The position numbers were made by a program, and so were the translations under genes. From positions 22,352,734 to 22,416,733 of the forward strand of contig NW_004454159.1 of the NCBI RefSeq assembly GCF_000283155.1: a stretch of 64,000 nucleotides of DNA. The letters run 5' to 3'. The notes under the pieces are model-generated. The model was not told where the DNA came from. It was given only the letters and a program-made list of their open reading frames with translations, and did not search any database. Each line of letters begins with the position of its first letter. The stretch's first letter is position 1. Positions 36,383 to 48,005 of this stretch are shown here, in pieces. This DNA comes from Ceratotherium simum simum (lineage: Eukaryota; Chordata; Mammalia; Perissodactyla; Rhinocerotidae).

Positions 36383-36937
36383 AATCCTCATGTGTACATA
36401 GAAGCCTGTTGGAAATGGATTGTTTCAATCCCTCTGTTCAGATGTAATCAACACTCCCACTCTCTTCTTACATTGAATTTTGGAGAGCAAGCCCTTGCAG
36501 TGCTCCATGCCTGCTTTAATTAGTCAAAGAATCAGGATCAGGAGAATCTAACTCTTCTAAGGGAGTTCTCAGGGTGGTATGGCAAAGAAGTTTGCATGGC
36601 AACAGATGATTTAGGAACAATGCAGTGTTTTTTCTCTCTGCTTTGCAAACTGAAAGGGTTGTTTCCTTTTTTCTCTTTTATTTTTTTCTTGTTACTGTTA
36701 AATTTTATTAACAATATATAAAGCATTAGAAATCTTTTGGATCTGATTATGATTTTGGTCCAGAAAATGTACAATCCCCAATGAAGAATATATTAAAAGA
36801 GCCAACTCCTTTCCAAAACTGTAGCAATCAGATGTTAGTATATGAATAGCTTTTGGCTTGGTTAGGAAACTTGTCCCTTCGCCCCATCTTTTTTTACTTA
36901 AGCTATAAACTTTAAGAGTAATTTGTTTTCTTTATCA
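36383..36937. other. Unique sequence, no gene recognised
   Basis: No gene or named repeat seen. Confidence 0.4.
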
Positions 36938-37400
36938 GTCAGGGTCCTTGCAAGAAACAGCTGGCACATACAAATTGGATAATTTGAGGATTACTTAAAA
37001 AGAGACCTTTAAAAAGGTGTGAGCTGGGTATAGAGAAACCAGAAGGGATGGTACAGTACTTGGGGTAAGGAACACTAGGGAACCACTCCCACCCTAGGCC
37101 TGAGTAGGCAAGGGGAGGAAATTGCAATTGGAAAAGGGAAAAAAAGAACTGGGTGAAGAAGGCCTCTCACGAGAGCTGGGACTCTTCAGTTAAGTTACAT
37201 GGCCAGCCTAAATCAACCTGCGAGGAGGAAATGGAAATAAATGCCTGAACCTCGCTCTCCTCTTCCCTCGGGTCTCCTACTGGTGCTCCCATTGTTCAAC
37301 TCTATCAAATCTCAGAGGACAAGGGAGCCCATGATGCTGAGTGTAAGTCAGCCTCCTGGTGTGCAGAGTGTGGCAGAAAGGGTGAAGGGGCAACTGGAAG
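36938..37400. repeat. Probable old interspersed repeat, family unresolved
   Basis: 'cagtcagggtccttgcaagaaacagctgg', 'ttggataatttgagga' and 'aaaggtgtgagctgggta' resemble a common mammalian repeat type I have seen, but I cannot name the family, orientation or boundaries with confidence. Confidence 0.35.
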
Positions 37401-37579
37401 AGATCTAGCACATTTTTATTAAAATCAACCAATGTTTATTCAACAGCTACATTTGAGGAATTCCTCATCTCCAAAATTTCACCATCTACATGAATTGGAA
37501 TCCAGGGAGAATTTTCCCATTGAAATTGAGTCTCTAGGCTGTAGGAGACTGCTATGATAAAGTGAACGTAACTTGACAT

Positions 37580-37775
37580 TTGCTGTCATAAGATGTGTAT
37601 TCCAATACTGACTTCATCACGTGCTAGTTGTATAACTTTGAATGAGTCACTGCTGATCCCTAGTACTCAATGGTATCTATCAGAATGGTGATGATAATCA
37701 TGTCTTTTTCTACTTTTGTCATAAAATTGTTGCTATTATAAAATTATCTAGTGCATATAAAAATACTCGATGAAC
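37580..37775 (-). mobile_element. MIR SINE, antisense
   Basis: 'attccaatactgacttcatcacgtgctagttgtataactttg', 'gatgatgataatca'-like 'atggtgatgataatcatg' and 'gctattataaaattatctag' follow the antisense MIR core. Heavily diverged. Confidence 0.65.
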
Positions 37776-38499
37776 TATAATATACTTTAATTTTATTTAC
37801 TTTGAAAAAATTCCTTTGAAGCCATCACATTTTTAGCCTCTTTACAAGTCAAATTTTCTTCTTTTGGAAGGAGGTACTATTATGAAAGTTGTTTCGTTGT
37901 TTAACAGTTTAGACATTTGTATCTCGTGGAAGCAAATGAGTGCTCAGAGTGTATACTAAGACTTTCCCCAGGGACTTTCCAATATCTTTCATCAAATCAA
38001 GGAAATCTTATAAATAATGTCATATATAGAGAGACTGCTTTGCACATTAATTACATCCAGTCACCTCTAGAGAGAGAGTCTGGCTTGCCAAGCGTACTGT
38101 TGATTTGGCTCTAGCTGGGGAAGTAAAGAGATGAGGCAACAGGCATTGCACTAAGGGCCTTTGGGTATTGTCTTCCCAGCTCTCTCCCTCTGGAACTCTG
38201 AGCAGTTTCCAGAGGTTATGGAAAGCCAGAGAAAAGTGCAATCCATAGATATTTGGGGATGTATGCTCCGGGACTAGTCCAGCAGCAAAAAAGTATCCTA
38301 ATATGGAAGACTTCAACAAACCTTTCTCAGAAATACAACAAGTAGACAAAAAATATGTATGAAGTAGACAAAATAATGCAATAAAACAAAACAAATAAAC
38401 AAAAAACTCTAAAGGATAGAAAAAAGAGAAACCAAGACAGGAAAATCTATTCACTTTGAAATTTAAAAACACACAAAATGATAATAATAATGAAAAAAT
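37776..38499. other. Unique sequence, no gene recognised
   Basis: A 141-codon minus-strand frame (38047-38472) covers this stretch. It has no recognisable domain or codon signal, and its right half is an A-rich tract. I see no gene. Confidence 0.45.
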
Positions 38500-39059
38500 C
38501 TAGGCTTAAAAGTATTTAATAAAATAAAAATTAAATATAAATGAACCAAATATTCAACATAAGCTAGAGAAAGAATGAAAAACACACCCAAAGAAAGTAG
38601 AAGAGGATTCAAAAGATAGAAATAGAAATTAATTAATTAGGAAATAAAAGCAGAGTAGAAAATGTATGTAACATCAAATGTTGCTTCTTTGAAAATGCCA
38701 ATAAAATAAACAAAATTTTGCTAACCTGATCAAGAATAAAAAACATCAGAATGATAAAGAGATCAAAACTATAAATACGGGAATTTAAAAAAAATAACAG
38801 AACATTTTTACAGAAAGTAATTTTTAAAATGGAAATGATTGACTTTCCTAGAAAAATATAAATTAATAAGGTTACATCAAGGAGTTAAAAACAAAAAAGA
38901 CCAGCAGCATAGACAAAATGAAAAATATAGTCAAAAGCCAGGACCAGAAGATTTTATGGGTGGATTCTACAAAATCAGACCAGAATATTAAAAGAAGAGA
39001 ACACAATAGACCTTCTCTTATAACGATAGAGGCAAAAACCCTAAATAAAATATTAGCAC
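38500..39059 (+). mobile_element. Old L1 ORF2 part, sense (left block)
   Basis: 'aagagatcaaaactataaata', 'aaaagccaggaccagaagattttatgggtggattctac' and 'ggcaaaaaccctaaataaaatattagca' are ORF2 sequence just before and at the start of the RT domain. It is full of stops. ORF2 then jumps to its C-terminus after 39260, so about 1 kb of RT is missing. Confidence 0.8.
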
Positions 39060-39200
39060 TTTTTTTATTGAGGTATAATTGACATACAACATTATATTAG
39101 TTTCAGGTGTACAATATAATGGTTTGATATTTGTATATATTGTGAAATGATCACCACAATAAATCTAGTTAACATCTATCACTATATAGTTACAGGAAAT
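39060..39200 (-). mobile_element. L1 3' terminus (L1MA-like), antisense, nested
   Basis: 'tttttattgaggtataattgacatac', 'attagtttcaggtgtacaatataatgg', 'tgtgaaatgatcaccacaataaatctag' and 'ttaacatctatcac' are the complement of an L1MA-type 3' end. It lies between the two halves of the sense L1. ATTAGCA at 39052-39058 and 39251-39257 may be a short target-site duplication. Confidence 0.8.
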
Positions 39201-39209
39201 ACTATTGGC

Positions 39210-39252
39210 TATCCATTAGGAAAAAATAGATGGATATCCATTAGGAAAAAAT
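39210..39252. repeat. 18-bp direct repeat, period 25
   Basis: TATCCATTAGGAAAAAAT occurs at 39210-39227 and again at 39235-39252. A local tandem duplication at the right edge of the nested L1 3' end. Confidence 0.9.
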
Positions 39253-39259
39253 TAGCATC

Positions 39260-39885
39260 AACCCTCACATTACATGATAGCCAACATTTAACTCAAAAAG
39301 GATCATAGACCCAAATATAATACACAAAATGAGAAAACTTCAAGAAGAAAGCATAAGTGAAAATCTTTGCAACCTTGGGGTAGGGAGATATTACCTAGGT
39401 AGATACTGAAACCGTGAAGCGTGAAAGAAAAATTTATAAGTTAGATCTCTTCAAAATTGAAAACCTTTTCTTATTGAAAGACACCATTAAGAAAACAGAA
39501 AGGCAAGCCACGGATGATGAGAAACTATTAGCAAACCAGATGTCAGACAAAAGACTTGTATCCAGAATCCATAAAGCACTCTTATAATTCAATTATGAAG
39601 CCTAAAAATCCAATAAGAAAATGGAAAATTTGAAGAGATACTTTACAAAAGAAGCTATACAAATAGCTAATAAGCATATGAAATGATGGTCAATATCATT
39701 AGTCATCAGGGAAATGCAAATTAAAACCACAGTGAGTTACAATTATATACTCATTAGAATGGCTAAAATTAACAAAAACTGAGTATACCAAGGGTTGGTA
39801 AGAGTGTGGAGAAACTAGAACTCTTAAAATACTGCTGACAAGTATGTAAAATGGTACAACTGCAATGGAAAAGACAACTACTAAG
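39260..39885 (+). mobile_element. Old L1 ORF2 C-terminal part, sense (right block)
   Basis: 'aaaatctttgcaaccttggggta', 'aaaggcaagccacgga', 'gaagctatacaaatagctaataagcatatgaaa', 'gggaaatgcaaattaaaaccac' and 'agtgtggagaaactagaactct' are ORF2 C-terminal sequence. It stops near 39885 without a 3' UTR. Confidence 0.82.
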
Positions 39886-40040
39886 CAGTGAGCCCTATCT
39901 ACCTGTTCCCATTTATAGGAAAAGCTCTTAAAAGAGTCTGTGTTTGCTCTCCAAATTCTCAGGTTCTATTACTGCTTAGTCAAGCTTTTTAATCCTTATC
40001 ACTTCACGTAAACCTCTCTTGCTAAAATGACCAATGACCT

Positions 40041-40391
40041 TGCTATAGACTGAATGTTTCTGTCCCTCCAAAATTCATGTGTTGAATTCCCATCTCCTAA
40101 TGTGATGGTATTAGGAGGTGGGGGCTTTGTGAGGTGATTAGGTCATGCATGGGATTAGTGCTCTTATAAAAGAGACCTCAGAGAGCTCCCTCACCCCTCC
40201 TACCACATGAGGATACAGCAAGAAGACAGCTGTCTATGAGTTAGGAAGTGGGCCCTCACCAGACAGAGAATCTGCCTGTGTCTTGATCTTGGACTTAGCC
40301 TCCAGAACTGCAAGAAATAAATTTCTTATTTGTGTTGCTTATAAGCCACTCAGTCTATGATATTCTGTCTTAACTTGAACAGCCTAAGACA
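40041..40391 (+). mobile_element. MLT1-type MaLR 5' LTR
   Basis: A nearly full LTR of about 350 bp. It starts TGCTATAGACTGAATG and contains 'atgtgatggtattaggaggtggg', 'cttataaaagagacctcagagagctccc', 'gggccctcaccagac' and 'ttgatcttggactt'. It ends 'cagcctaagaca' after an AATAAA at 40316-40321. The TATAAAA (40165-40171) and AATAAA sites mark the former promoter and polyadenylation signal. Internal sequence follows directly, so this is the 5' LTR. Confidence 0.9.
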
Positions 40392-41620
40392 GAAATTGGT
40401 ATTGAGAGTGGAGTGCTGCTATAACAAATACCTAAAAATGTGGAAGCATCTTTGGAACTGGGTAATGAGCAGAGGCTAGAAGAGGTTTGAAGTGCACGCT
40501 AGAAAAAGCCTACATTGCTATGAACAGACCATTAAGGGCAATTAAGGGCATTAAGGGTAAGAGCTCAGAAGGAGAGGAGGGGAGCTATAGAGAAAGCCTC
40601 AATCTTCTTCAAGAATACCTAAGTAATCCTGAACAGAATGTTGGTAGAAATATGGACTATAAAGGCCTTTCTGATGAGGTCTCAGGTGGAAATGAGGAAC
40701 ATCTTATCGAAAATTGGAGAAAAGGAAATCTTTGTTATAGAGTGTCAAAGAACTTGACTGAAGTGTGTTCCCGCTCTGGTGTTTTGTGGAAGGTAGAACT
40801 TGTGAGGAATGAAATTAAATATTTAGCTAAAGTAATTTCTAAGCAAAGTGTTGAAGATGTGGCTTGGCTCCTTCTGACTGCTTATAGTAAAATGTGAGAA
40901 GAAAGAAATGACATAAAAATGGAACTGTTAAGCAAAAAGGAAGCAGAACTTAAAGATTTGAAAAATTCTCAGCCTATATTGCAAAAAATGAGAAAGCATG
41001 CTCGGGAGAGAACGCTAATGGTGTGGCCGAGCATCCCTTTGATGAAGAGATTAGTGTACATGTGTACCATGGATTTAATCAGCCACCTCAGCAAGAAAAC
41101 TGCATTTGAACTGAAGAGGAAGGAGATGGGAAGGATGAAGTAAAACTGTTGGACTTCTGGGATTTTACAAAATGGAACCCTAAAGCTATTTGACTGTGAA
41201 TGTGCACTATTCTTCAAGACAAGGGGAGAATGACCCTGAAGGCAATTCAGAGATCATTGGGGTTGCCTTCATGGTTTCATAAGGGGAGACCATCACCTCA
41301 CTTTCAACAGGCCAGATGGCCTCTGCCCAAAGCCGTGTGGGTGGTACTGCTCAGAACTTTGTGGGCCCCACTTCGGCCTGGCAGGGCTTTGGGAGCAAGG
41401 TTGCCACCCTCATGGGTCCACAAGGTGGGACTTCACCCCAGTGTATCTGGAACATGGGACCTCCACCCTACCTGGACCTGGAGGACAGAGCGTCAAGTCA
41501 AAGAGAATTATATTTGCGACTTAAGATCTCATGGAATTTGCCTTGTAGTTGGGGCTTAATTGGAACCTGTTAGTGCTTTTTTCTTTCCTACTTCTCCCTT
41601 TTGGAATGGAAGTGTCTGTC
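40392..41620 (+). mobile_element. MaLR internal sequence, 3' LTR missing
   Basis: The internal part begins with 'gaaattggtattgagagtgg' right after the LTR and continues through 'gtggaagcatctttggaactggg', 'actgttggacttctggg', 'gacaaggggagaatgaccctgaaggc', 'gggtggtactgctcagaac' and 'aattggaacctgttagtgc'. MaLRs are non-autonomous ERVL relatives whose internal part carries only remnants of a gag-like region. A 136-codon frame (40487-40897) and shorter ones survive but are interrupted. The element stops before the 3' LTR and an L2 follows. Confidence 0.88.
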
Positions 41621-41624
41621 CACT

Positions 41625-41990
41625 CTGGCCTTCTTATAGTTCCTGTCAGGCCACACTTGTTCCTGCCTTAGGGACTTTGCAATTGCTGCCTTCTCTGTCT
41701 CAAAGTCTCCTCCCCCAGGTCTTGGAATGGACTGCATTCCCTTCTCTAAATTTTATGCTCAAATATCTCACAAGACACTTCCCTGAGCACTCTGTCTAAA
41801 TAGAACTCCCAACACTCTCATCACTCTTACTCTCCTCTCTTGCTTTGTTTTTCTTCAAAGAAAAATATTTTTATTCCCCTTTTCACCTCTTCAGTGTAAG
41901 CCCCAAGAGTTCAGGGATTTTGTGTTTTCCATTTACTTTCGTATTCCCAGTGCCTGGAACACGGTAGGTACTCAATAAATACTTGTTTTC
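41625..41990 (+). mobile_element. L2 3' end, sense
   Basis: 'gttcctgccttagggactttgcaattgctg', 'ctcaaatatctcacaagacacttccctgagc', 'gtgtaagccccaagagttcaggga' and the terminus 'ggtaggtactcaataaatacttgtt' are classic LINE-2. The first half of the LINE is absent. Confidence 0.88.
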
Positions 41991-42039
41991 TGTTAGTTTA
42001 AGACCAGCACTATTTATTTTCTAAAAAGAATTATGTGGT

Positions 42040-42383
42040 GTGCTCTGATTCTCAAATATTTGCTATCCCTTCCTGTTGGGGGATTATACACCCTTTCCCA
42101 TGGAATTCAGGCATGGCGGTGTGACTCTCCCTGGACAGAAGCTTTAAGTGCCTACACATCGTTCACCCCTGTCTTCTTTGCCACTTTGCCACAATAACGA
42201 GCAATGCTCTAGACAGAGGCTGTTCTGTCAGCTTGAGCCCCAGAGAAAATGCTGTGGAGCAAAGTCATAGTCGATCATATGGATCTGTAGCATGTGCAGT
42301 AAATAAACTGTGCTGTATTAAGCCACTGAGATTTTGGGGCTGTTTATTTCCACAGTATAACCTAATTTATCCTGACTAGTACA
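42040..42383 (+). mobile_element. MLT1-like LTR, older subtype
   Basis: 'tgccacaataacgagcaatg', 'gtgcagtaaataaactgtgctgtattaagccactgagattttggggc' and the end 'cctgactagtaca' fit an old MaLR-type LTR 3' half. It differs from the LTR at 40041, so it is not that element's missing partner. Confidence 0.55.
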
Positions 42384-44634
42384 GACACCTGGGCAACCAT
42401 AGACAAAGAGAAAGCTTGAGAGTATCTAAAACATATTTGACAAATTACACAAGTTTGCCTGAGCTGGCTCTTTCCGAGTGTTTTGCCACCACATTTTCTT
42501 TGAAAAAAATAAAAATAACAAAAAAAGCAATGAGACATTTATTTTGGCATGATCAGAAGTCATTGTTTTATTTCTTTATGTTTTCATGAAAAACCATTAT
42601 AGGAAAAAGTAACTAAAGTATCTAATGGATTTAAAAACTATTTCCCAAACATGGCATAGCTTAAAATCGAACAAGAGACTTATAAATAACACTGATTCCA
42701 AAGCTTTGTCTTGGACCGACTGAATAAGAATCCCTGGGACTGGTGTCTTCAGCTCTGTATTATTTTTAAAGTTCCCCAACTGATTCTGGTGGAGCTAGTC
42801 CAAAAAACAGTACTCGAGGTAAATGTCTCTGTGCTTATAACCCTAGGAGATATAGGGGGCTATACAGAGCCCCTACTCTACCCTACTCAAAACACATCCA
42901 AAGGTATAGCTTCTATAATCCCTCATTGCATCACAACACTTAAGTTGTCAACGGAAATTTTGTAGGATAACTTCCTAGAGAAAAAAAATTTGCTTTAGTT
43001 TCAATTGTCATTAAATGAAAATGGCTTACTCCATACAAAATTCTCAAGGCAGTATCATTTAGATCCACTCTTGTAGAAATAGATAGGACTGAGAATGCCA
43101 TTATAAACCCAGTATAATTGTTTTCTGTTTAGGCATTGTGAGACTGAAGTGGATCCAGCAGGAGAATCCGCTTTATGAATGCACTCTGAGTTAGTTGCTT
43201 ACATTATTTTATAAGCTGTAACTCAGATAAAGTAGTAGCATCTACCAAGAATCCTAGAGGAAACACCAGAATTTTATTATTAGGTGCCAGAAACTGCCAG
43301 TGTTGGCTGTGAAGAAAGAAATTGAACACCATGTGGATATTTCCAAACACAGGCAATGTAATGAAGTCTTGCTTCTTACACAAAAAAGCCTTTTACCCCC
43401 ATCTATACCTCGCCCCAGGATTCCCTCCCTCACAGGGATAAAGAGCTGAAAGAAAAGGTGGCAGCTTTTTGAACTTTTATTTGACTTTGACGGCAGGGTT
43501 GAAGGTCTCATAAAATTAAAATGTTGAAGGAGAGGGCTTTTGTGCTGCCAATAGAGTTAGAGCAAACACACTCACCTAACAATGCTCTCAAAGGAACCCA
43601 GAATCTTACACCAATTTGTAACGTATTTGCTATAGGAGCGAGGGACAATCATATTGAACAGTCTCAATCCAAAAGGAGCTGTGCGGTGTAGTGAGGGTCA
43701 CAAAGCCAGAAGCAATAGCTGGGAGGAGTGTGGTTTGCTGGAAAGCAAGGGTCAGTTCTGCAGGCTTTGGCAGCAGGTCTCAGCCTTATCCAGATACGCA
43801 TTCAGGGACAAACCGAGAGAAACATCCACCGTTGCTGACGGATGAAGAGAATTGGTCTACCACATCCTTGCTGCTTGGCCTTCATTTTTAGTAACGCAAA
43901 CACAAGCGAGATTTTTCTTTCCCATGAAGTAACTAATTGCTAGGTAAGTTATTTCAAGTCCTAGTATTACTACAAAGAAAAATAAATTCCTTTCTGGCAC
44001 CACCTTAAAAGAAGAATTTCAATCGGATTAAGTTTCTTTAATCTAGATGAACATAATAATACCTTCTTTTTTTTAACCATCCCTCAGTCAAATCCCACTC
44101 TATCCCATACTTTCTTCATTTGCACTTAAAAATAGCTTTTATTTCTTGGATTTTATGACTAAACCTTGCCTACCCAAGGCAAGAGTACAGATTTTAGTAA
44201 ATTGTCTGCATAATTTACAAAATAAACACAACTGTTTGAATCATTCAGAAAACTGAGGAGAGAAATATACATCACATGCGTACAGGGAGAGAGACAGAGA
44301 CAGACAGATGCAATACACAGACTATTCCCTACAGCTGTAGAATACTAGCTGATCCTGCTGTTTTGCAATTTTTCTGCTCAAATCAACCTGTGAATTGAAT
44401 GAAGCTGAGAGCTGCCTAGAAAATTTCACTAGTTTCTGCTTTTCTGAAATTTTAATTTATAATGTTTGTAACTAACCATTGTTTTATACGTGTTCCCCTC
44501 CTCCTCACTATTTCAATTGATTTATTTGAATACTTAACAGATTAGGGGCTTATCATCACAGATTGTAATCACCCACATGTAGTTGTAAAACCTTGCTGGG
44601 AAAGGTAAGAACATTCTTTAAGGTCTTAAGTCTA
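42384..44634. other. Unique sequence, no gene recognised
   Basis: 2.2 kb with no recognised repeat or coding signal; frames are at most 85 codons. It contains short A-rich runs (42500-42525) and a CAGACAGA patch near 44291-44309. Confidence 0.45.
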
Positions 44635-44645
44635 CCTTATTGTTT

Positions 44646-44879
44646 GTTTGTTTTGTGAGGAAGACCAGCCCTGAGCTAACATCCATGCCAATCCTCCTCT
44701 TTTTGCTGAGGAAGACTGGCCCTGAGATAACATCCGTGCCGATAATCCTCCACTTTATATGGGACACCGCCACAGCATGGCCTGACAAGCAGTGCATCGG
44801 TGCGCACCTGGGACCCGAACCCCGGCCGCCAACAGCAGAGCACATGCTCTGAATCGCTACGCCAGGGGCCGGCCCCCAA
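44646..44879 (-). mobile_element. ERE SINE, short type, with TSD
   Basis: Minus-strand ERE: head GGGGCCGGCCCC at the right end, the TCCCATATAAAGTGGAGGA middle segment and two GAGCTAACATC/GAGATAACATC tail modules at the left. CCTTATTGTTT (44635-44645) and CCTTACTGTTT (44880-44890) form an 11-bp target-site duplication with one mismatch. Confidence 0.92.
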
Positions 44880-44890
44880 CCTTACTGTTT

Positions 44891-45229
44891 GGAGAAGTGA
44901 AATGTGCCTCTTCTTTTCTCACACTCCCTCCAGCTCCCAATTCCTACATAATGGCTAACAAACTTCAACTTCTCAAAAATTTTCAATGGAGCAATGTCTT
45001 CTTTCTCTAGAGAGATCTTCATGAAACCTTCAAAAATACACTTTAGCCGGGGAAGTGTTACTTTATTTGGGTAAAATTGTGAAGAACATATATATTTTTT
45101 AGTTCTTATTTTCTGTATACCTACCAGATCCAAGGCAAAAAAAAGGAAAGAAGGAAAAAAGATCAATTATTCAAAAAGTTTTGTAGTTTTGTACCAGTTA
45201 TTTGCTAATCTATACTACTTTTGAAATTT
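44891..45229. other. Unique sequence, no gene recognised
   Basis: No gene or named repeat seen. Confidence 0.4.
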
Positions 45230-45465
45230 GAGAGAATAAAAAAAATCCCCCATTACATTCTCTATCATGCTTCATAGTACTTCACAGTATTTATTTCATT
45301 TGCAGTATTTATGACCTATTAAGTAATTTTTATGTAATTATTTTTAATATTTTATTTCCCATTAACCTACAAGTTCCATGAAGGCAGGAGTGTGCCTATC
45401 TTCTCCTCCTCCTCTGTGAAATATATTTTTAAGTTAAAGCATAAATTGATTTAATAAATGGTTAG
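45230..45465 (+). mobile_element. L2 3' end, sense, diverged
   Basis: 'atgcttcatagtacttcacagtatttattt', 'taacctacaagttccatgaaggcaggagtgtg' and 'tgatttaataaatggtt' follow LINE-2 terminal order. Confidence 0.6.
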
Positions 45466-45978
45466 GTCAGAATGACTGGGCCAATCTATACAGTGGGAAC
45501 AGAGACAGCTTTTGTGTTCTTGCTAAACACAAATTGTCCTCACCATTTACAGGGGCTTAATCCTTAGTGCATAGATGAAAAGATCTGATAATATTTAGAA
45601 AGTGGTCTGAAAGTTGAATGCTTTTTTGTCAACTTTTAAGAAGCTTCCAGAAATAATCATCTAAGGAGAGCGGTGATAGAATGCAGCTATTGTTACACAC
45701 ACATAGGATAGTTTCTGAGAATTTGAGAAATCAGTGGGTCATGCTGAGCAATTTGGTATAGCATCACAGTCGTCAACACATTAAGAATGCTGTCAGGGAT
45801 TTTGTACATTAATAAATCTCTTGGGATCATTTTTAATTTGGAACTTTATGGCAGGAACTAGGAAGGGTCTGAGATTTTTTACATACAACCAGTTAGCTTT
45901 CTATAGTTTCATGGAGGCTGGCAGAAGACACAAGACTCCTGGACCAGAGACAAAGAACAGTTTATTATGTGCAGCAAC
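45466..45978. other. Unique sequence, no gene recognised
   Basis: No gene or named repeat seen. Confidence 0.4.
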
Positions 45979-45993
45979 AGCAGTAACGTTTCT

Positions 45994-46308
45994 TTTTTTA
46001 ATAAAGTTTTTTTTTTTTTTTTGTGAGGAAGATCAGCTCTGAGCTAATATCCATGCTAATCCTCCTCTTTTTGCTGAGGAAGACTGGCTCTGAGCTAACA
46101 TCTATTGCCAATCCTCCTCCTTTTTTTTTTCCCCAAAGCCCCGGTAGATAGTTGTATGTCATAGTTGCACATCCTTCTAGTTGCTGTATGTGGGACGCAG
46201 CCTCAGCATGGCTGGAGAAGTGGTTCGTTGGTGCGTGCCCAGGATCCGAACCCCGGGCTGCCGGTAGCAGAGTGCGCACGCTTAACCGCTAAGCCACGGG
46301 GCCGGCCC
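45994..46308 (-). mobile_element. ERE SINE, long type, with 15-bp TSD
   Basis: Minus-strand ERE. The head GGGCCGGCCC is at 46299-46308 (complement), then a B-box region 'aggatccgaacc', the CTACCGGGGCTTTGG middle segment and two tandem GAGCTAA tail modules ending in a T run. AGCAGTAACGTTTCT (45979-45993) and AGCAGTAACATTTCT (46309-46323) bracket it with one mismatch. Confidence 0.93.
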
Positions 46309-46323
46309 AGCAGTAACATTTCT

Positions 46324-47795
46324 ATGAGAGTCACTGAGCCCCAGTTCCCACAGGGCCCTGTGAGGAGAGCCATAAGAAATCTGTACATGTGGTGGGTTAT
46401 GCCACAGGAGAGGAACCCTGGCCTCAGGGAACCTGAATCTTTTATAATGGACAGTGAGCATGCCTGCACTCTGCTCTAGAGGGAGATACTATCCTTTCCA
46501 AGGCTGTTCACTATATAAACATCCTTAGAAATATGGCCCAGAAGAAAAGACAGTGAGTATCTCTTTTGTAAGATGTGCAGAAACATGAGACTCGTGGAGA
46601 ATTGTCTCCCAGCACTATGTTTCTGGAAGGTTTTTTTCCCAGGGGGCCTTTATTACGTTAACTGATATACAAAGATATACACAAAGACATCCTCCAGTAT
46701 TCTGCGTGGCTCACACACATGCTAACATCAGGAGGATGGGACAAGATGAGTGAAGAGCTAGAAAGCCAAGTGTCTAGCTAAGAAGAGAGGGCAGGAGGTG
46801 AATACCTCTTCTATCAACTGACTTTGGTGTGTCAGATAGGAATTACAGATTGATGCAGAAAACAGGGACCAGAAAAACCCCAAATATGCTCTTGTTCTCT
46901 CCTGTCAGGATATATTGTCATTTGGGGCAAGTTAAATCACCTCTTTTCACTTTATTCTTATTTAGAGCTTGTGAAAGCCTAAGTAATCGTTTCAAAGGCT
47001 CTTTACCTCTGCTTAGCATGCAGCTGCTTTGTTATCCCCAAAGGCCAGAGAAGATGCAGGAGCAAGAGTTCAGCTCCGTCAGGGGTTGCAAGGGTGAAAG
47101 GAGAAGAGAAGCCATTAGTCACCTGTCGGGCAAGGACCCAGAAGTGCTGACATGGAAATCTTGTGAATCTGGCTTATTCCTGCTCTTGCTAATGAGTTTA
47201 CCCTACAAGGGAACAGGATTTTGAAGGTTTGGAGTCAGACGGAGCCTCAGTCATGCAGGACAGTTAAATCTGTTTTAAAAAAAACCATTGCCTGCCTTTG
47301 TTCTTTAGAGTGAGACCCATCCCACACAACAGGCCCTCAGGGCACACAGATAGTAAGTGTAAAGGTTTTTTCAAGGACAATAAAAAGCTCTTGAGGATTT
47401 ATAAACTGTTTCATCTGTCAGAAACTATTTATGCAGACTTGGCACTTACAGTGAATTATTCTTATTAAGCAAAAATTGGGAAAATTGCTTAAATCTCACC
47501 AGAAGGTACCTGCAGTCTATCAGAAGCTAAGACACCCTATAAGCTATAAACTGAAAAGAAATTGCATGTCTGTATGGATGTCTGCAGTGAGATGAATGAC
47601 TCCAAAGAGAATGTATCCCAGCTTTGTTCCTCATTCTGCTGGGCTGGGTGATTTTTCCATTCTCATACCCTAGGGAACTTAGGGAGGGCATTTGAAAGGA
47701 CTACATGCCAAGGACAGGTGTCCCTTTCATTTCTCCAGGGATATCTCTCCCCATACACAGTTATGTCCACTGTCATACAGCCCATGCAAATCTAT
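46324..47795. other. Unique sequence, no gene recognised
   Basis: No repeat family recognised. A 131-codon plus frame (46829-47224) has no domain motif and no exon context. Nothing else supportable. Confidence 0.45.
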
Positions 47796-47799
47796 TTAA

Positions 47800-48005
47800 G
47801 GCATTGAGAGAAGCACTCTACATGAATTATTTTATTAATTTCTAGCAATGATCCCATGAGGTAATGTTATTAACCTCATTGTACAGAAGCAGAACTGAGG
47901 GATGGAGAGATTAAGGATCTAGCCAAAGTCCCATAGTTGTGGTGATAGATCTGTGATGTAAACTCAGGCGTCCTGACTGCAGGACAGACTCTTCTGTCCA
48001 CTCCA
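47800..48005 (+). mobile_element. MIR SINE, sense
   Basis: 'aatgatcccatgaggtaatgttattaacctcattgtacagaagcagaactgag' followed by 'caaagtcccatagttg' and 'aactcaggcgtcctgact' is MIR sequence in order. Confidence 0.85.

Noticed and set aside
38047..38472. 141-codon minus-strand frame
   Set aside because: The aromatic-rich half comes from an A-rich tract; no domain or context.
40487..40897. 136-codon frame that might be a retroviral gene
   Set aside because: It is a decayed remnant within MaLR internal sequence, which is non-autonomous and interrupted by stops.
42040..42383. Possible 3' LTR partner of the MaLR at 40041
   Set aside because: Its terminal blocks (AAGCCACTGAGATTTTGGGG) differ from those of the 40041 LTR, so it is a separate, older element.
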